NCBI RefSeq assembly: GCF_014192095.1
Contig: NZ_JACHXN010000005.1
Location: 45,944-109,943 of the forward strand
DNA: 64,000 nt
Reading direction: 5' to 3'
Source of the DNA: Phyllobacterium trifolii
GTDB lineage: Bacteria > Pseudomonadota > Alphaproteobacteria > Rhizobiales > Rhizobiaceae
Shown in pieces: positions 38,607 through 47,602 of this stretch (position 1 is the stretch's first letter; each line of letters starts with the position of its first letter). A program made the position numbers and the translations under genes. Under the pieces are notes generated by a model. It did not search any database, was not told the origin of the DNA, and saw only the letters and a program-made list of their open reading frames with translations.

Positions 38607-39761
38607 ATGCGCTTTTCCGTGATCGCTTCCGCTGTCGTCGCTGCTGTCGTCGGTTTTGGCGGAACGCTTGCACTTATCATCGCGGCAGCGCAGGCACTCG
38701 GAGCCACACAGGCCGAAACTGCAAGCTGGGTGACTGCTTGCTGTCTCGCGATGTTCCTCGCGACAGGCTATCTGAGCTGGCGTTACAAGATGCCGATCAT
38801 TGCCGCTTGGTCAACGCCTGGATTGGCTCTCATCGGCGGCTCGATCGGCTTTACCATGCCACAGGCGGTGGGAGCGTTCATTGTCACTGCGATAGCGATC
38901 ATTCTCACCGGGTTGATCAAACCGGTTTCTGCCTTTGTCTCCAGGATCCCGGCATCGATAGCGTCGGGCATGCTGGCCGGTGTGCTGTTTGCATTCCTGA
39001 TCGGCGCTGCACGAACCATACCCATAGACCCGTTTTTTGTACTGCCTCTTATTGCGCTCTTCTTCATCATCCGCCTGTTCAACCCGGCCATGGCGGTGCT
39101 GGCCGTCCTTTTCGGCGGGGTGATTTATGCTTTTGTCAGCGGCCGCGTTGACAGCGTCCCTGGTGTCGAGCTTTCGACGCTGACACTCATCATGCCGGTC
39201 TTCGACATGCGCGCGATGATCGGCCTGGCGCTGCCGCTTTATCTGGTAACCATGGCATCGCAGAACCTGCCGGGCTTTGCTGTCCTTCGTGCAGCGGGTT
39301 ATGAGCCGCCGACAGCAGCGGCGTTGCAGGTCACCGGTCTGGTCTCTCTTGTCACGGCCCCCTTTGGCGCTCACACAAGCAACATGGCGGCAATTTCTGC
39401 TGCGATCTGCACTGGCCCGGATGCGCATCCCGACCCGGAAAAGCGCTGGCTGACCGGCCCGTTCTATGCACTGTCCTATCTGATCTTTGCGATTTTTGGG
39501 GCATCGCTGGTTGCCCTGTTTGCCGTCTTGCCTGCGCCGCTCATCGGCCTTGTCGCGGGTCTCGCGCTGATCGGGGCGTTTACCAATGCCCTGTCGCTGT
39601 CGCTCAACGTCGAACACGAGCGGCTGGCGGCGATCGTTACCTTTGCTGTTATGGCCTCCGGAATTACCATTGCGGGGATCGGCGCAGCCTTTTGGGCCCT
39701 GGTGGCTGGACTTCTCGTCATAGCCATCGACTACGCAAAGAAACGTTTCGCATTTCAATGA
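38607..39761 (+). CDS. benE: Benzoate/H+ symporter, BenE family
   Basis: 384-residue membrane protein with about eleven to twelve hydrophobic segments. Family stretches are MPIIAAWSTPGLALIG, FVSRIPASIASGMLAGVLF, MASQNLPGFAVLRAAGY and APFGAHTSNMAAISAAICTG. BenE carries benzoate with protons; no aromatic degradation genes are near, so the substrate is uncertain. It starts 13 bp after the hydrolase gene and is likely co-transcribed. Confidence 0.85.
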   Translation: MRFSVIASAVVAAVVGFGGTLALIIAAAQALGATQAETASWVTACCLAMFLATGYLSWRYKMPIIAAWSTPGLALIGGSIGFTMPQAVGAFIVTAIAIILTGLIKPVSAFVSRIPASIASGMLAGVLFAFLIGAARTIPIDPFFVLPLIALFFIIRLFNPAMAVLAVLFGGVIYAFVSGRVDSVPGVELSTLTLIMPVFDMRAMIGLALPLYLVTMASQNLPGFAVLRAAGYEPPTAAALQVTGLVSLVTAPFGAHTSNMAAISAAICTGPDAHPDPEKRWLTGPFYALSYLIFAIFGASLVALFAVLPAPLIGLVAGLALIGAFTNALSLSLNVEHERLAAIVTFAVMASGITIAGIGAAFWALVAGLLVIAIDYAKKRFAFQ

Positions 39762-39868
39762 TTTGGAGCATTTGAAATCACAGTTTCTTGAAAAGCCGCA
39801 AAGTCTTTCCCATGTCGATATCAATCGGCCAATAGGGGCCGGGCTTTCTTGATAGGGAAGGGCTTTAG

Positions 39869-40318
39869 ATGAACACTTCTGCTTTAATCCGTCCAGGCTG
39901 GTCTCCGGCGACCATCGCTCTGATGATTATCGGGTTCATGTTGTTCTGGCCTCTCGGTTTGGCCATGCTTGCCTACATTGTCTGGGGCAATCGTTTCGGC
40001 GGTTTCAAGCACGAAATGAACAACGCGGCCGATAATGTTTGCGGTGCATTCCGCCGCAGCCGCCGTTCTCAGCATTTCGGCCGCGGCCCATTCGGCACTG
40101 GCAATATTGCCTTTGACGAGTGGCGCGAGAAAGAACTGCAGCGGCTCGACGAAGAGCGCCGCAAGCTCGAAGAGATGCGAACCGAATTCGAAGACTATGC
40201 TCGCGAGCTCCGGCGCGCCAAGGACCGGGAAGAGTTTGATCGTTTCATGGCGGAGCGGAATGCTGCGCCAAAGAAACCTTCGGGTTCTGTTCCAGGTGTG
40301 AATGACGACCAGAAATAG
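39869..40318 (+). CDS. DUF2852 family membrane protein
   Basis: 149 residues: one strong hydrophobic segment (TIALMIIGFMLFWPLGLAML), a basic loop, then a charged helical region likely to form a coiled coil (EKELQRLDEERRKLEEMRTE). These fit DUF2852, found in Rhizobiales, of unknown function. AAGGG precedes the ATG. Confidence 0.85.
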   Translation: MNTSALIRPGWSPATIALMIIGFMLFWPLGLAMLAYIVWGNRFGGFKHEMNNAADNVCGAFRRSRRSQHFGRGPFGTGNIAFDEWREKELQRLDEERRKLEEMRTEFEDYARELRRAKDREEFDRFMAERNAAPKKPSGSVPGVNDDQK

Positions 40319-40355
40319 CAACTTAAGGTCGGTTCCCTGGAAATCCGATTGTTAC

Positions 40356-40377
40356 GGCGGCGCCTTGTGGCGCCGCC
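40356..40377 (+). terminator. Hairpin after the DUF2852 gene
   Basis: GGCGGCGCC, loop TTGT, GGCGCCGCC: a perfect 9-bp stem followed by TCTGTTTTG, 38 bp after the stop. Confidence 0.75.
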
Positions 40378-40423
40378 TCTGTTTTGTCTCACCGGTTTTG
40401 CTCGAATCAATTAAAGTAGCTCT

Positions 40424-41182
40424 ATGATCCTGTCCTTGTTCCGCAGCCCGCCGAAAAAATCCGCGACGCTTAAAGCCGAGCGGAGTTATGAGGTCGCGGG
40501 CCGTGTCCTGCCGCTGCTGGTAATGGAAAATCCGCGGGCGACGCGGTTGACACTGCGTATCGACGCAGGGGGCAAGGGTCTACGCATGACCGTGCCGCCG
40601 GGCATACCCGCGCGGGAAGTCGAAAAATTTCTCGTCCGTCACGAAGGCTGGATCGAGACACGCATTGCGAAGATGCCCGATCAACCGAGCGTACGCCCGG
40701 GCGTTAAGGTCCCCGTGCGTGGCGTGCCACACCTCATCGTACATGAACCGGCAAAGCGTGGAACGGTACGGCAGGAAAATGGAGCCGAAGGGCCGAGGCT
40801 GATCGTCTATGGCGATCGTCCGCATCTCGCCAGGCGCGTTGGCGACTTCTTGAAACGTGAGGCGCGACGCGACCTGGAAATGCTCGTCGCCCGTCACACA
40901 GCCACCGTTGGGCGGCGCGCAAAGGCTGTCCGCCTGAAAGATACAAAAAGCCGCTGGGGCTCATGCACATCGGACGGTACGTTGTCTTTTTCCTGGCGCA
41001 TCATGATGGCGCCGCCACCGGTTATCGACTATCTCGTCGCACATGAAGTGGCCCATTTGAAAGAGATGAACCACGGTCCGAAATTCTGGAAATTGTGCGG
41101 CGAGCTTTGCCCCGACACGGAGCGCTGCAGAGCCTGGCTGAAACGCAATGGCAGCGCCTTGCAGGCTATCGATTTCAGCTGA
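40424..41182 (+). CDS. YgjP-like M48 metal-dependent hydrolase (DUF45)
   Basis: 252 residues. The zinc motif is YLVAHEVAHLKEMNHGPKFW (HExxH, then a later His), preceded by TKSRWGSCTSDGTLSFSWRI, the DUF45/YgjP signature. Probably a cytosolic SprT-like metalloprotease; substrate unknown. Its TGA overlaps the next gene's ATG by one base. Confidence 0.88.
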   Translation: MILSLFRSPPKKSATLKAERSYEVAGRVLPLLVMENPRATRLTLRIDAGGKGLRMTVPPGIPAREVEKFLVRHEGWIETRIAKMPDQPSVRPGVKVPVRGVPHLIVHEPAKRGTVRQENGAEGPRLIVYGDRPHLARRVGDFLKREARRDLEMLVARHTATVGRRAKAVRLKDTKSRWGSCTSDGTLSFSWRIMMAPPPVIDYLVAHEVAHLKEMNHGPKFWKLCGELCPDTERCRAWLKRNGSALQAIDFS

Positions 41183-41826
41183 TGGAACGCGCTTCTTCAC
41201 GTGCCGTTTTGCAGGCGGCAAGAACGCTGTGGAATTTTCATCTCATCTATGACGAACTGTCTGAGGTCGATGTGATCATTGGTCTCGGCAGCTACGACTT
41301 GCGCGTCGCCGATCGTTGCGCTGAGCTGTTTCACCAGCGCCTGGCCAAAAAAATTCTCTTTACCGGCAAATCCGGCAATTGGACCAACAATCAATTCGAT
41401 GGCAGTGAAGCTGAAGCGTTTGCCAAGCGTGCCTGGGAACGGGGTGTTCCTGCGGACGCGATCCTGATCGAACCAAAAGCCACCAATATTGGGGAGAACA
41501 TCCGCTTTTCACGTGCAATGATGGCGAACGACCAGGTGGCTCGCATCATCATTGTCACCAAGCCCCAGACCCAGCGCCGCGCCTATGCGACGGTCCGGGC
41601 ACAATGGCCCGAAGTATCGGCACTTGTCACTGCACCGATGACGCCCTTCGAAGAACAACCGATCGAAGCCTATCCGTTTGAAATGTTCGTCCACGAAATG
41701 GTCGGCGACGTGCAGCGAATACGCGACTATCCGTCCAAAGGCTTCCAGATAGCGCAATCCATCCCTGCATCTGTCGCGGATGCGTTCGATTTCCTTGTTA
41801 AAGAAGGCTATCACCACCATCTCTAA
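41182..41826 (+). CDS. YdcF-like (DUF218) protein
   Basis: 214 residues from the ATG that shares its A with the preceding stop. DUF218 features are VDVIIGLGSYDLRVADRCAE, KKILFTGKSGN and EPKATNIGENIRFSRAMM, an ElyC/SanA/YdcF-type fold linked in other bacteria to envelope functions or SAM binding. The role here is unknown. Translational coupling to the protease-like gene suggests a joint role. Confidence 0.85.
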   Translation: MERASSRAVLQAARTLWNFHLIYDELSEVDVIIGLGSYDLRVADRCAELFHQRLAKKILFTGKSGNWTNNQFDGSEAEAFAKRAWERGVPADAILIEPKATNIGENIRFSRAMMANDQVARIIIVTKPQTQRRAYATVRAQWPEVSALVTAPMTPFEEQPIEAYPFEMFVHEMVGDVQRIRDYPSKGFQIAQSIPASVADAFDFLVKEGYHHHL

Positions 41827-41884
41827 CCATTGATCGATGCGCAAAATCCTCGACTTTGACGCATTTTCGTGCGAGTGGCGGCTT

Positions 41885-42544
41885 ATGGGCATTGATATCA
41901 AGATATGCGGGTTGAAAACCGCCGAAGCAGTGGCTGCGGCGCTGGACGGCGGCGCATCTCATATCGGCTTCATTTTCTTTCCGAAAAGCCCTCGCTATGT
42001 CGATCCAGGCGAGGCTGGCCGTCTGCGTCAGGCTGCCAAGGGGCGCGCGATAGCAGTCGCTGTGACTGTCGATCCGGATGACGTCACGCTCGACGCTATT
42101 GTTGCTGCGATGCAGCCGGACATGCTCCAATTGCACGGCAATGAGAGCGTCAACCGGGTTGCGGAAATCAAGGCCCGTTATGGCTTGCCGGTCATGAAGG
42201 CACTTGCCTTGCGCGAACGCGGCGATCTCGAACAGATCAAGCCGTATATCGGCGTGGCCGACTGCTTCCTTTTTGACGCCAAACCACCAAAGGGATCGGA
42301 GCTTCCTGGCGGAAACGGTGTTTCTTTTGACTGGCAGGTGCTGAGTGAGCTTGACGCCTCTATCGATTACATGCTTTCCGGTGGTCTCAACGCGAGTAAT
42401 ATCGGCGACGCGCTGCGGGCAACGAATGCACAAGGCATCGACATTTCTTCCGGCGTCGAGTCTGCACCGGGCGTGAAGGATGTTGGCCTGATCAGAGATT
42501 TTTTCCGGGCTGTGCGCGCTGCCAAAAGCGCTGATGCGGCCTGA
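41885..42544 (+). CDS. trpF: Phosphoribosylanthranilate isomerase
   Basis: 219 residues, the third step of tryptophan synthesis. The start is GIDIKICGLKTAEAV with catalytic Cys; LQLHGNESV and the catalytic Asp in CFLFDAKPPKGS follow; the phosphate site is MLSGGLNASNIGDAL. It leads the trpF-trpB-trpA-accD-folC run. The ATG at 41885 fits the family; 16 more codons upstream are open. Confidence 0.96.
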   Translation: MGIDIKICGLKTAEAVAAALDGGASHIGFIFFPKSPRYVDPGEAGRLRQAAKGRAIAVAVTVDPDDVTLDAIVAAMQPDMLQLHGNESVNRVAEIKARYGLPVMKALALRERGDLEQIKPYIGVADCFLFDAKPPKGSELPGGNGVSFDWQVLSELDASIDYMLSGGLNASNIGDALRATNAQGIDISSGVESAPGVKDVGLIRDFFRAVRAAKSADAA

Positions 42545-42599
42545 ATATAAGAGGCGGTCGCTTCAACAAAGCGACAGGGCCTAAGAACGGAGTGATGCA

Positions 42600-43850
42600 G
42601 TGAACACGGTGGTTGAACCCAATTCATTCAAGACAGGCCCTGACGAGGAGGGCATGTTCGGCATTTTCGGCGGACGTTTTGTTGCCGAAACCCTGATGCC
42701 GCTGATCCTTGAACTGCAGCAGGCCTATGAAGACGCGAAGAACGATCCGTCGTTCAAAGCAGAGCTTCAGGCCCTGTCGACGCATTACGCCGGACGGCCA
42801 TCCAAGCTCTATTACGCCGAAGGCCTGACAAAACATGTGCGCCAGCTGGCCAAGGATCAGGGCCTCGATGGCGGCGCCAAGATCTATTTCAAGCGCGAAG
42901 ACCTGAACCATACTGGCAGCCACAAGATCAACAATTGCCTTGGCCAGATCCTGCTGGCCAAGCGTATGGGCAAGACCCGCATCATCGCGGAGACGGGCGC
43001 AGGCCAGCATGGTGTAGCCTCTGCCACCGTTTCGGCGCGTTTCGGCCTGCCATGCGTGGTCTATATGGGCGCAACCGACGTCGAGCGGCAGAAGCCCAAT
43101 GTGTTTCGCATGAAATTGCTCGGCGCCGAGGTCAAGCCCGTATCGTCTGGCCATGGCACGCTGAAGGACGCGATGAACGAGGCCCTGCGTGACTGGGTCT
43201 CTAATGTCGAGGATACCTATTACCTGATCGGTACCGCCGCTGGCCCGCATCCCTATCCGGAGATGGTGAGGGATTTCCAGTCGGTGATCGGTACGGAAGC
43301 CCGCGAGCAGATCCTCGAGCGCGAGGGACGCCTGCCGGACACCATCATTGCTGCCGTTGGCGGCGGGTCCAACGCAATTGGTCTGTTCCATCCCTTCCTT
43401 GACGACAAGAGTGTCGAGATCATCGGCATCGAAGCCGGCGGCCGTGGGCTCGATGGCGAAGAACATTGCGCTTCGATGAGCGCGGGACGCCCCGGCGTCT
43501 TGCACGGCAACCGCACGTACCTTTTGCAGAACAAGGACGGTCAGATCCTCGACGGTCACTCTGTTTCGGCCGGTCTCGATTATCCGGGCGTCGGTCCGGA
43601 GCATTCATGGTTGCGCGATACGGGCCGCGTTTCCTATGTACCGATACTCGACGATGAAGCGCTCGAAGCTTTCACCCTGACAACCCGCACCGAAGGCATA
43701 ATTCCGGCACTGGAATCCGCCCATGCTATCGCCCATGCGGTGAAAATCGCGCCTAAGATGGCACAGGACAAGATTATGATCGTCAATCTTTCCGGGCGTG
43801 GCGACAAGGATGTGCACACGGTCGGGCAGCTTCTAGGGATGGACATCTGA
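42600..43850 (+). CDS. trpB: Tryptophan synthase beta subunit
   Basis: 416 residues. PLP lysine in [13 protein letters not shown], serine-phosphate loop GGGSNAIG, and [18 protein letters not shown]. It joins indole and serine in the TrpA2B2 complex. The start is a GTG at 42600 with GGAG 8 nt upstream. trpA begins 2 nt after the stop, so the two are coupled. Confidence 0.98.
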   Translation: MNTVVEPNSFKTGPDEEGMFGIFGGRFVAETLMPLILELQQAYEDAKNDPSFKAELQALSTHYAGRPSKLYYAEGLTKHVRQLAKDQGLDGGAKIYFKREDLNHTGSHKINNCLGQILLAKRMGKTRIIAETGAGQHGVASATVSARFGLPCVVYMGATDVERQKPNVFRMKLLGAEVKPVSSGHGTLKDAMNEALRDWVSNVEDTYYLIGTAAGPHPYPEMVRDFQSVIGTEAREQILEREGRLPDTIIAAVGGGSNAIGLFHPFLDDKSVEIIGIEAGGRGLDGEEHCASMSAGRPGVLHGNRTYLLQNKDGQILDGHSVSAGLDYPGVGPEHSWLRDTGRVSYVPILDDEALEAFTLTTRTEGIIPALESAHAIAHAVKIAPKMAQDKIMIVNLSGRGDKDVHTVGQLLGMDI

Positions 43851-43852
43851 TC

Positions 43853-44692
43853 ATGACGACGCGTATCGACAGAAAATTCGCAGCGCTCAAAGCCGAAGGC
43901 CGTCCGGCACTCGTAACCTATTTCATGGGTGGCGATCCCGACTTCGACACGTCGCTGAAGATTATGAAAGGTCTGCCCGGCGCAGGTTCCGACATCATTG
44001 AGCTCGGTGTGCCATTCTCCGACCCCATGGCGGATGGACCTGCTATTCAGGCCGCCGGATTGCGTGCCCTGAAAAAGGGCATGTCGCTGACGAAGACGCT
44101 CGATCTCGCCGCGCGCTTTCGGCAAACCGACGATACGACCCCGATCGTGCTGATGGGATATTACAACCCGATTTACATTTACGGCGTCGACCGTTTCCTT
44201 GTGGATGCCGTTGCCTCTGGTATCGACGGCCTGATCATTGTCGACCTACCGCCGGAAATGGACGAAGAGCTCTGCATTCCTGCGATCAAGGCCGGGATCA
44301 ATTTCATTCGTTTGGCAACACCGACGACTGACGACAAGCGTCTGCCGAAGGTCCTGCAGAACACATCGGGCTTTGTGTACTATGTATCGATGAACGGCAT
44401 TACCGGATCGGCATTGCCCGATACGAGCCGGGTTGCGGCCGCTGTCGAGCGGATCAAGAAGCATACGGACTTGCCGGTCGTCGTCGGCTTCGGCGTCAAG
44501 ACCGCTGAGCAGGCCAAGGTAATCGGCTCCGCCGCAGACGGCGTTGTCGTCGGCACAGCGATCGTCAATGCTGTTGCCAACACGATCAATCCCGACGGTT
44601 CCTTGGTGGCCGATCCCGCCGAAGCCGTTGCCACGATGGTCAAAGGCCTTTCCAGCGGTGTGCGGGCGTCAAGTCTTGCGGCGGCCGAGTAA
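43853..44692 (+). CDS. trpA: Tryptophan synthase alpha subunit
   Basis: 279-residue TIM barrel that cleaves indole-glycerol phosphate. Catalytic Glu is in [20 protein letters not shown] and Asp in [12 protein letters not shown]; the phosphate loop is [13 protein letters not shown]. It follows trpB by 2 nt and precedes accD by 41 bp. Confidence 0.98.
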   Translation: MTTRIDRKFAALKAEGRPALVTYFMGGDPDFDTSLKIMKGLPGAGSDIIELGVPFSDPMADGPAIQAAGLRALKKGMSLTKTLDLAARFRQTDDTTPIVLMGYYNPIYIYGVDRFLVDAVASGIDGLIIVDLPPEMDEELCIPAIKAGINFIRLATPTTDDKRLPKVLQNTSGFVYYVSMNGITGSALPDTSRVAAAVERIKKHTDLPVVVGFGVKTAEQAKVIGSAADGVVVGTAIVNAVANTINPDGSLVADPAEAVATMVKGLSSGVRASSLAAAE

Positions 44693-44733
44693 AGCTCCTA
44701 AATCAACCGTTTGCTAGAAGAACAGGACCGATC

Positions 44734-45654
44734 ATGAACTGGATCACGAATTATGTCCGGCCCAAGATCAATTCGATGCTTGGTCGCCGTGAAATGCCAG
44801 AGAATCTCTGGATCAAGGATCCAGAATCCGGCGAAATGGTTTTCCATACGGATCTGGAAAAGAACCAGTGGGTCGTACCAACTTCCGGGCACCATATGCG
44901 TATCCCCGCAAAGGACCGGTTGAAGTTCTTTTTCGATGACGGCGTCTTTGACGTGCTGGAACAGCCGAAAGTTGCGACAGATCCGTTGAAATTCCGCGAT
45001 GAAAAGCGTTACGTCGACCGGTTGAAGGAACATCGCACCAAAACCGGCCAGGATGATGCGATTATCAACGCGCTTGGCATGATCGAGGGACTGCCGATCG
45101 TCGTGACCATCCATGACTTCAGTTTCATGGGCGGTTCGCTCGGCATGGCGGCGGGTGAGGCGATCATCAAGGGTTTCGAAACCGCGATCGCCCAAAAGAA
45201 ACCGCTGGTGCTTTTCGCTGCGTCCGGCGGTGCTCGCATGCAGGAGGGAATTCTTTCCCTGATGCAGTTGCCGCGCACGACAGTTGCCGTCGAAATGCTG
45301 AAGGAAGCTGGTCTGCCTTATATCGTCGTCCTCACGAACCCGACGACAGGCGGCGTCTCCGCCTCTTACGCAATGCTTGGTGATATCCACATCGCCGAAC
45401 CCGGTGCATTGATCGGCTTTGCCGGACAGCGCGTCATTGAACAGACCATCCGCGAAAAATTGCCCGAAGGGTTCCAACGCGCCGAATATCTGAAGACGCA
45501 TGGGATGGTGGATATGGTCGTGCCGCGGCCAGAATTGAAAGCAACGATTGCCCGGCTGTTGAAAATGCTGATGGGTGAAGCGGCCACGGAAATTGCTGAG
45601 GAACATCCCAACGAACAGGCCGTGGTGCCGGTACCGGTCGAAACCGAAGCTTGA
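44734..45654 (+). CDS. accD: Acetyl-CoA carboxylase carboxyltransferase beta subunit
   Basis: 306 residues, part of the AccA/AccD complex that makes malonyl-CoA. The carboxyltransferase core is clear ([46 protein letters not shown]). The four zinc-finger cysteines of E. coli AccD are replaced: Asp29, Ser32, Val48 and Ser51 stand at those places, and the whole protein has no cysteine. The flanking finger sequence (SGEMVF, SGHHMR) is still recognisable. AGGA precedes the ATG. Confidence 0.97.
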   Translation: MNWITNYVRPKINSMLGRREMPENLWIKDPESGEMVFHTDLEKNQWVVPTSGHHMRIPAKDRLKFFFDDGVFDVLEQPKVATDPLKFRDEKRYVDRLKEHRTKTGQDDAIINALGMIEGLPIVVTIHDFSFMGGSLGMAAGEAIIKGFETAIAQKKPLVLFAASGGARMQEGILSLMQLPRTTVAVEMLKEAGLPYIVVLTNPTTGGVSASYAMLGDIHIAEPGALIGFAGQRVIEQTIREKLPEGFQRAEYLKTHGMVDMVVPRPELKATIARLLKMLMGEAATEIAEEHPNEQAVVPVPVETEA

Positions 45655-45684
45655 TGCCGACCTGCTTTTTGAATTGGCTGTGCA

Positions 45685-47013
45685 ATGCCATCGCGTGCTG
45701 AACAAGAGATCGACCGGCTCCTCGGGCTCCACCCCAAGGGCTTCGATCTGTCTCTCGGCCGTATAACGCGCCTATTGGACACGCTGGGCAATCCGCAGCT
45801 GCGGATACCGCCGGTAATCCATGTCGCAGGCACCAATGGCAAGGGCTCTGCCGTCGCTTTCTCGCGGGCGCTGCTTGAAGCCGCGGGCTACACGGTGCAC
45901 GTCCACACCTCGCCACATCTCGTACGCTGGCATGAACGCTATCGGATTGGCGCGTCCGGCGGGGGTAAGATCGTCGAGGACGATGTGCTGGCGGATGCGG
46001 TCAAGCGGGTTGCCGAGGCCAATGCCGGCCAGGCAATCACCGTCTTCGAGATTCTTACCGCCGTCACTTTCGTTTTGTTTTCGGAACACCCGGCGGATGC
46101 TGTCATCCTCGAAGTTGGTCTTGGCGGGCGGTTCGATGCGACCAATGTCATTCCCGAGCCGGCCGTCAGTGTCATCATGCCCATTTCGCTCGATCACCAG
46201 CCCTATCTCGGCGACCGTGTAGAACTGATTGCGGCGGAAAAGGCTGGCATCATCAAGCCGCGTTGCCCTGTTGTCATCGGCGCCCAGGAGGAGGAAGCCG
46301 TCCGCATGGTGCTGATCGAGACCGCCGAACGACGCGATTGCCCCTATACAGTGTATGGCCAGGACTTCCTCAGCTTCGAAGAACGCGGGCGCATGGTCTA
46401 TCAGGACAATAAGGGATTGATGGATCTTCCTTTGCCGGCGCTGCTCGGCCGCCACCAGCTGGCGAACGCTGCTGCAGCAATCCAGGCGGTCAGAACTGCC
46501 GGCTTCAAGGTGCCGGAGCAGGCCGTCGAACGGGCGATGGCAAATGTCGAGTGGCCTGCCCGAATGCAGCGGCTCATCAAGGGCAAGCTGGTGGAGATGG
46601 CGGTCCCGGGCTCGGAAATCTGGCTCGATGGCGGACATAACCCCGGCGCGGGGCTGGTGATCGCCGAGGCTATTGCCACCTTGGAAGATCGCAACCAACG
46701 GCCGCTGTTTCTGATCACCGGCATGATCAATACCAAGGATCCTGTTGGCTATTTCCAGGCTTTTACCGGCATGGCGCGGCACGTCTATACGGTGCCGATA
46801 CGTTCCAGCGGCGCCGGGATTCCACATGACGAGCTCGCACTGGCTGCCAATGAAGCCGGGCTTTCAGCTGAACCTGTGCATTCAGTCGAAAATGCCCTGA
46901 AGATTCTGGCGCATAGCTGGGACCCATCCGAGCCGGCACCACGAATTCTTATCGGCGGATCGCTGTATCTCGCTGGCGACGTTCTTTCGGATAATGGCAC
47001 GCCGCCTCGCTAG
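45685..47013 (+). CDS. folC: Folylpolyglutamate/dihydrofolate synthase
   Basis: 442 residues. Phosphate loop VIHVAGTNGKGSAVAF, metal-binding region TSPHLVRWHERYRI, EVGLGGRFDATNVI, and C-terminal WLDGGHNPGAG. It adds glutamate to folates. It follows accD by 30 bp, a conserved pairing, and ends the operon at the terminator 47033. Confidence 0.97.
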   Translation: MPSRAEQEIDRLLGLHPKGFDLSLGRITRLLDTLGNPQLRIPPVIHVAGTNGKGSAVAFSRALLEAAGYTVHVHTSPHLVRWHERYRIGASGGGKIVEDDVLADAVKRVAEANAGQAITVFEILTAVTFVLFSEHPADAVILEVGLGGRFDATNVIPEPAVSVIMPISLDHQPYLGDRVELIAAEKAGIIKPRCPVVIGAQEEEAVRMVLIETAERRDCPYTVYGQDFLSFEERGRMVYQDNKGLMDLPLPALLGRHQLANAAAAIQAVRTAGFKVPEQAVERAMANVEWPARMQRLIKGKLVEMAVPGSEIWLDGGHNPGAGLVIAEAIATLEDRNQRPLFLITGMINTKDPVGYFQAFTGMARHVYTVPIRSSGAGIPHDELALAANEAGLSAEPVHSVENALKILAHSWDPSEPAPRILIGGSLYLAGDVLSDNGTPPR

Positions 47014-47032
47014 AGCTTTGTTTCTGCGCAAC

Positions 47033-47063
47033 AAAAAGCCCGGCAGTAAACCGGGCTTTTTTT
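47033..47063. terminator. Terminator between folC and trxA
   Basis: AAAAAGCCCGG, 7-nt loop, CCGGGCTTTTTTT. It lies between convergent folC and trxA and can serve both. Confidence 0.9.
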
Positions 47064-47083
47064 CGTTCGAATGACTTGAACAA

Positions 47084-47407
47084 TCAAGCAGCCGAATTCC
47101 TGATCCAGTCGGACAATTTGCTCTTCGGAGCAGCGCCGACCAGATTGGCAGCAAGTTCACCATCCTTGAACATCAGCAAAGTCGGGATCGAACGTACACC
47201 GAACTGGGCAGCCAGTTCCGGATTTTCATCGATGTTGACCTTGGCAATCGTGATCTTGCCTTCCATCTCGGAGGCAATCTCTTCAAGAGCAGGGGCGATC
47301 ATCTTGCACGGGCCGCACCATTCCGCCCAAAAATCAACGACGACAGGCTGTCCCGCCTGAATAACGTCGGACTGGAAATTGCTGGTGTCGATCTTGACGG
47401 TAGCCAT
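47084..47407 (-). CDS. trxA: Thioredoxin
   Basis: 107 residues with the active site [18 protein letters not shown] and the cis-proline region [20 protein letters not shown] precedes the ATG. It follows addA in the rhizobial addB-addA-trxA order with a gap of about 195 bp, so it probably has its own promoter. Confidence 0.97.
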   Translation of the reverse strand: MATVKIDTSNFQSDVIQAGQPVVVDFWAEWCGPCKMIAPALEEIASEMEGKITIAKVNIDENPELAAQFGVRSIPTLLMFKDGELAANLVGAAPKSKLSDWIRNSAA

Positions 47408-47602
47408 GGGCTTTTCCTTGTGTGTTTGTGAATGTGTTGCACATCATGTGGTGAGTCGGCTCGCAATCGTCAAGCTCGGTGTTGTCACGATTCAGTGCAA
47501 ACAGTTTAGAAGCACCTGTAGTCCCGCTTCATTGCCTGCCGCCCGCAGCAATCAATAATCAAGCCTTAACACGTTATTTCATTTTCCAATCCATACCTTT
47601 GC

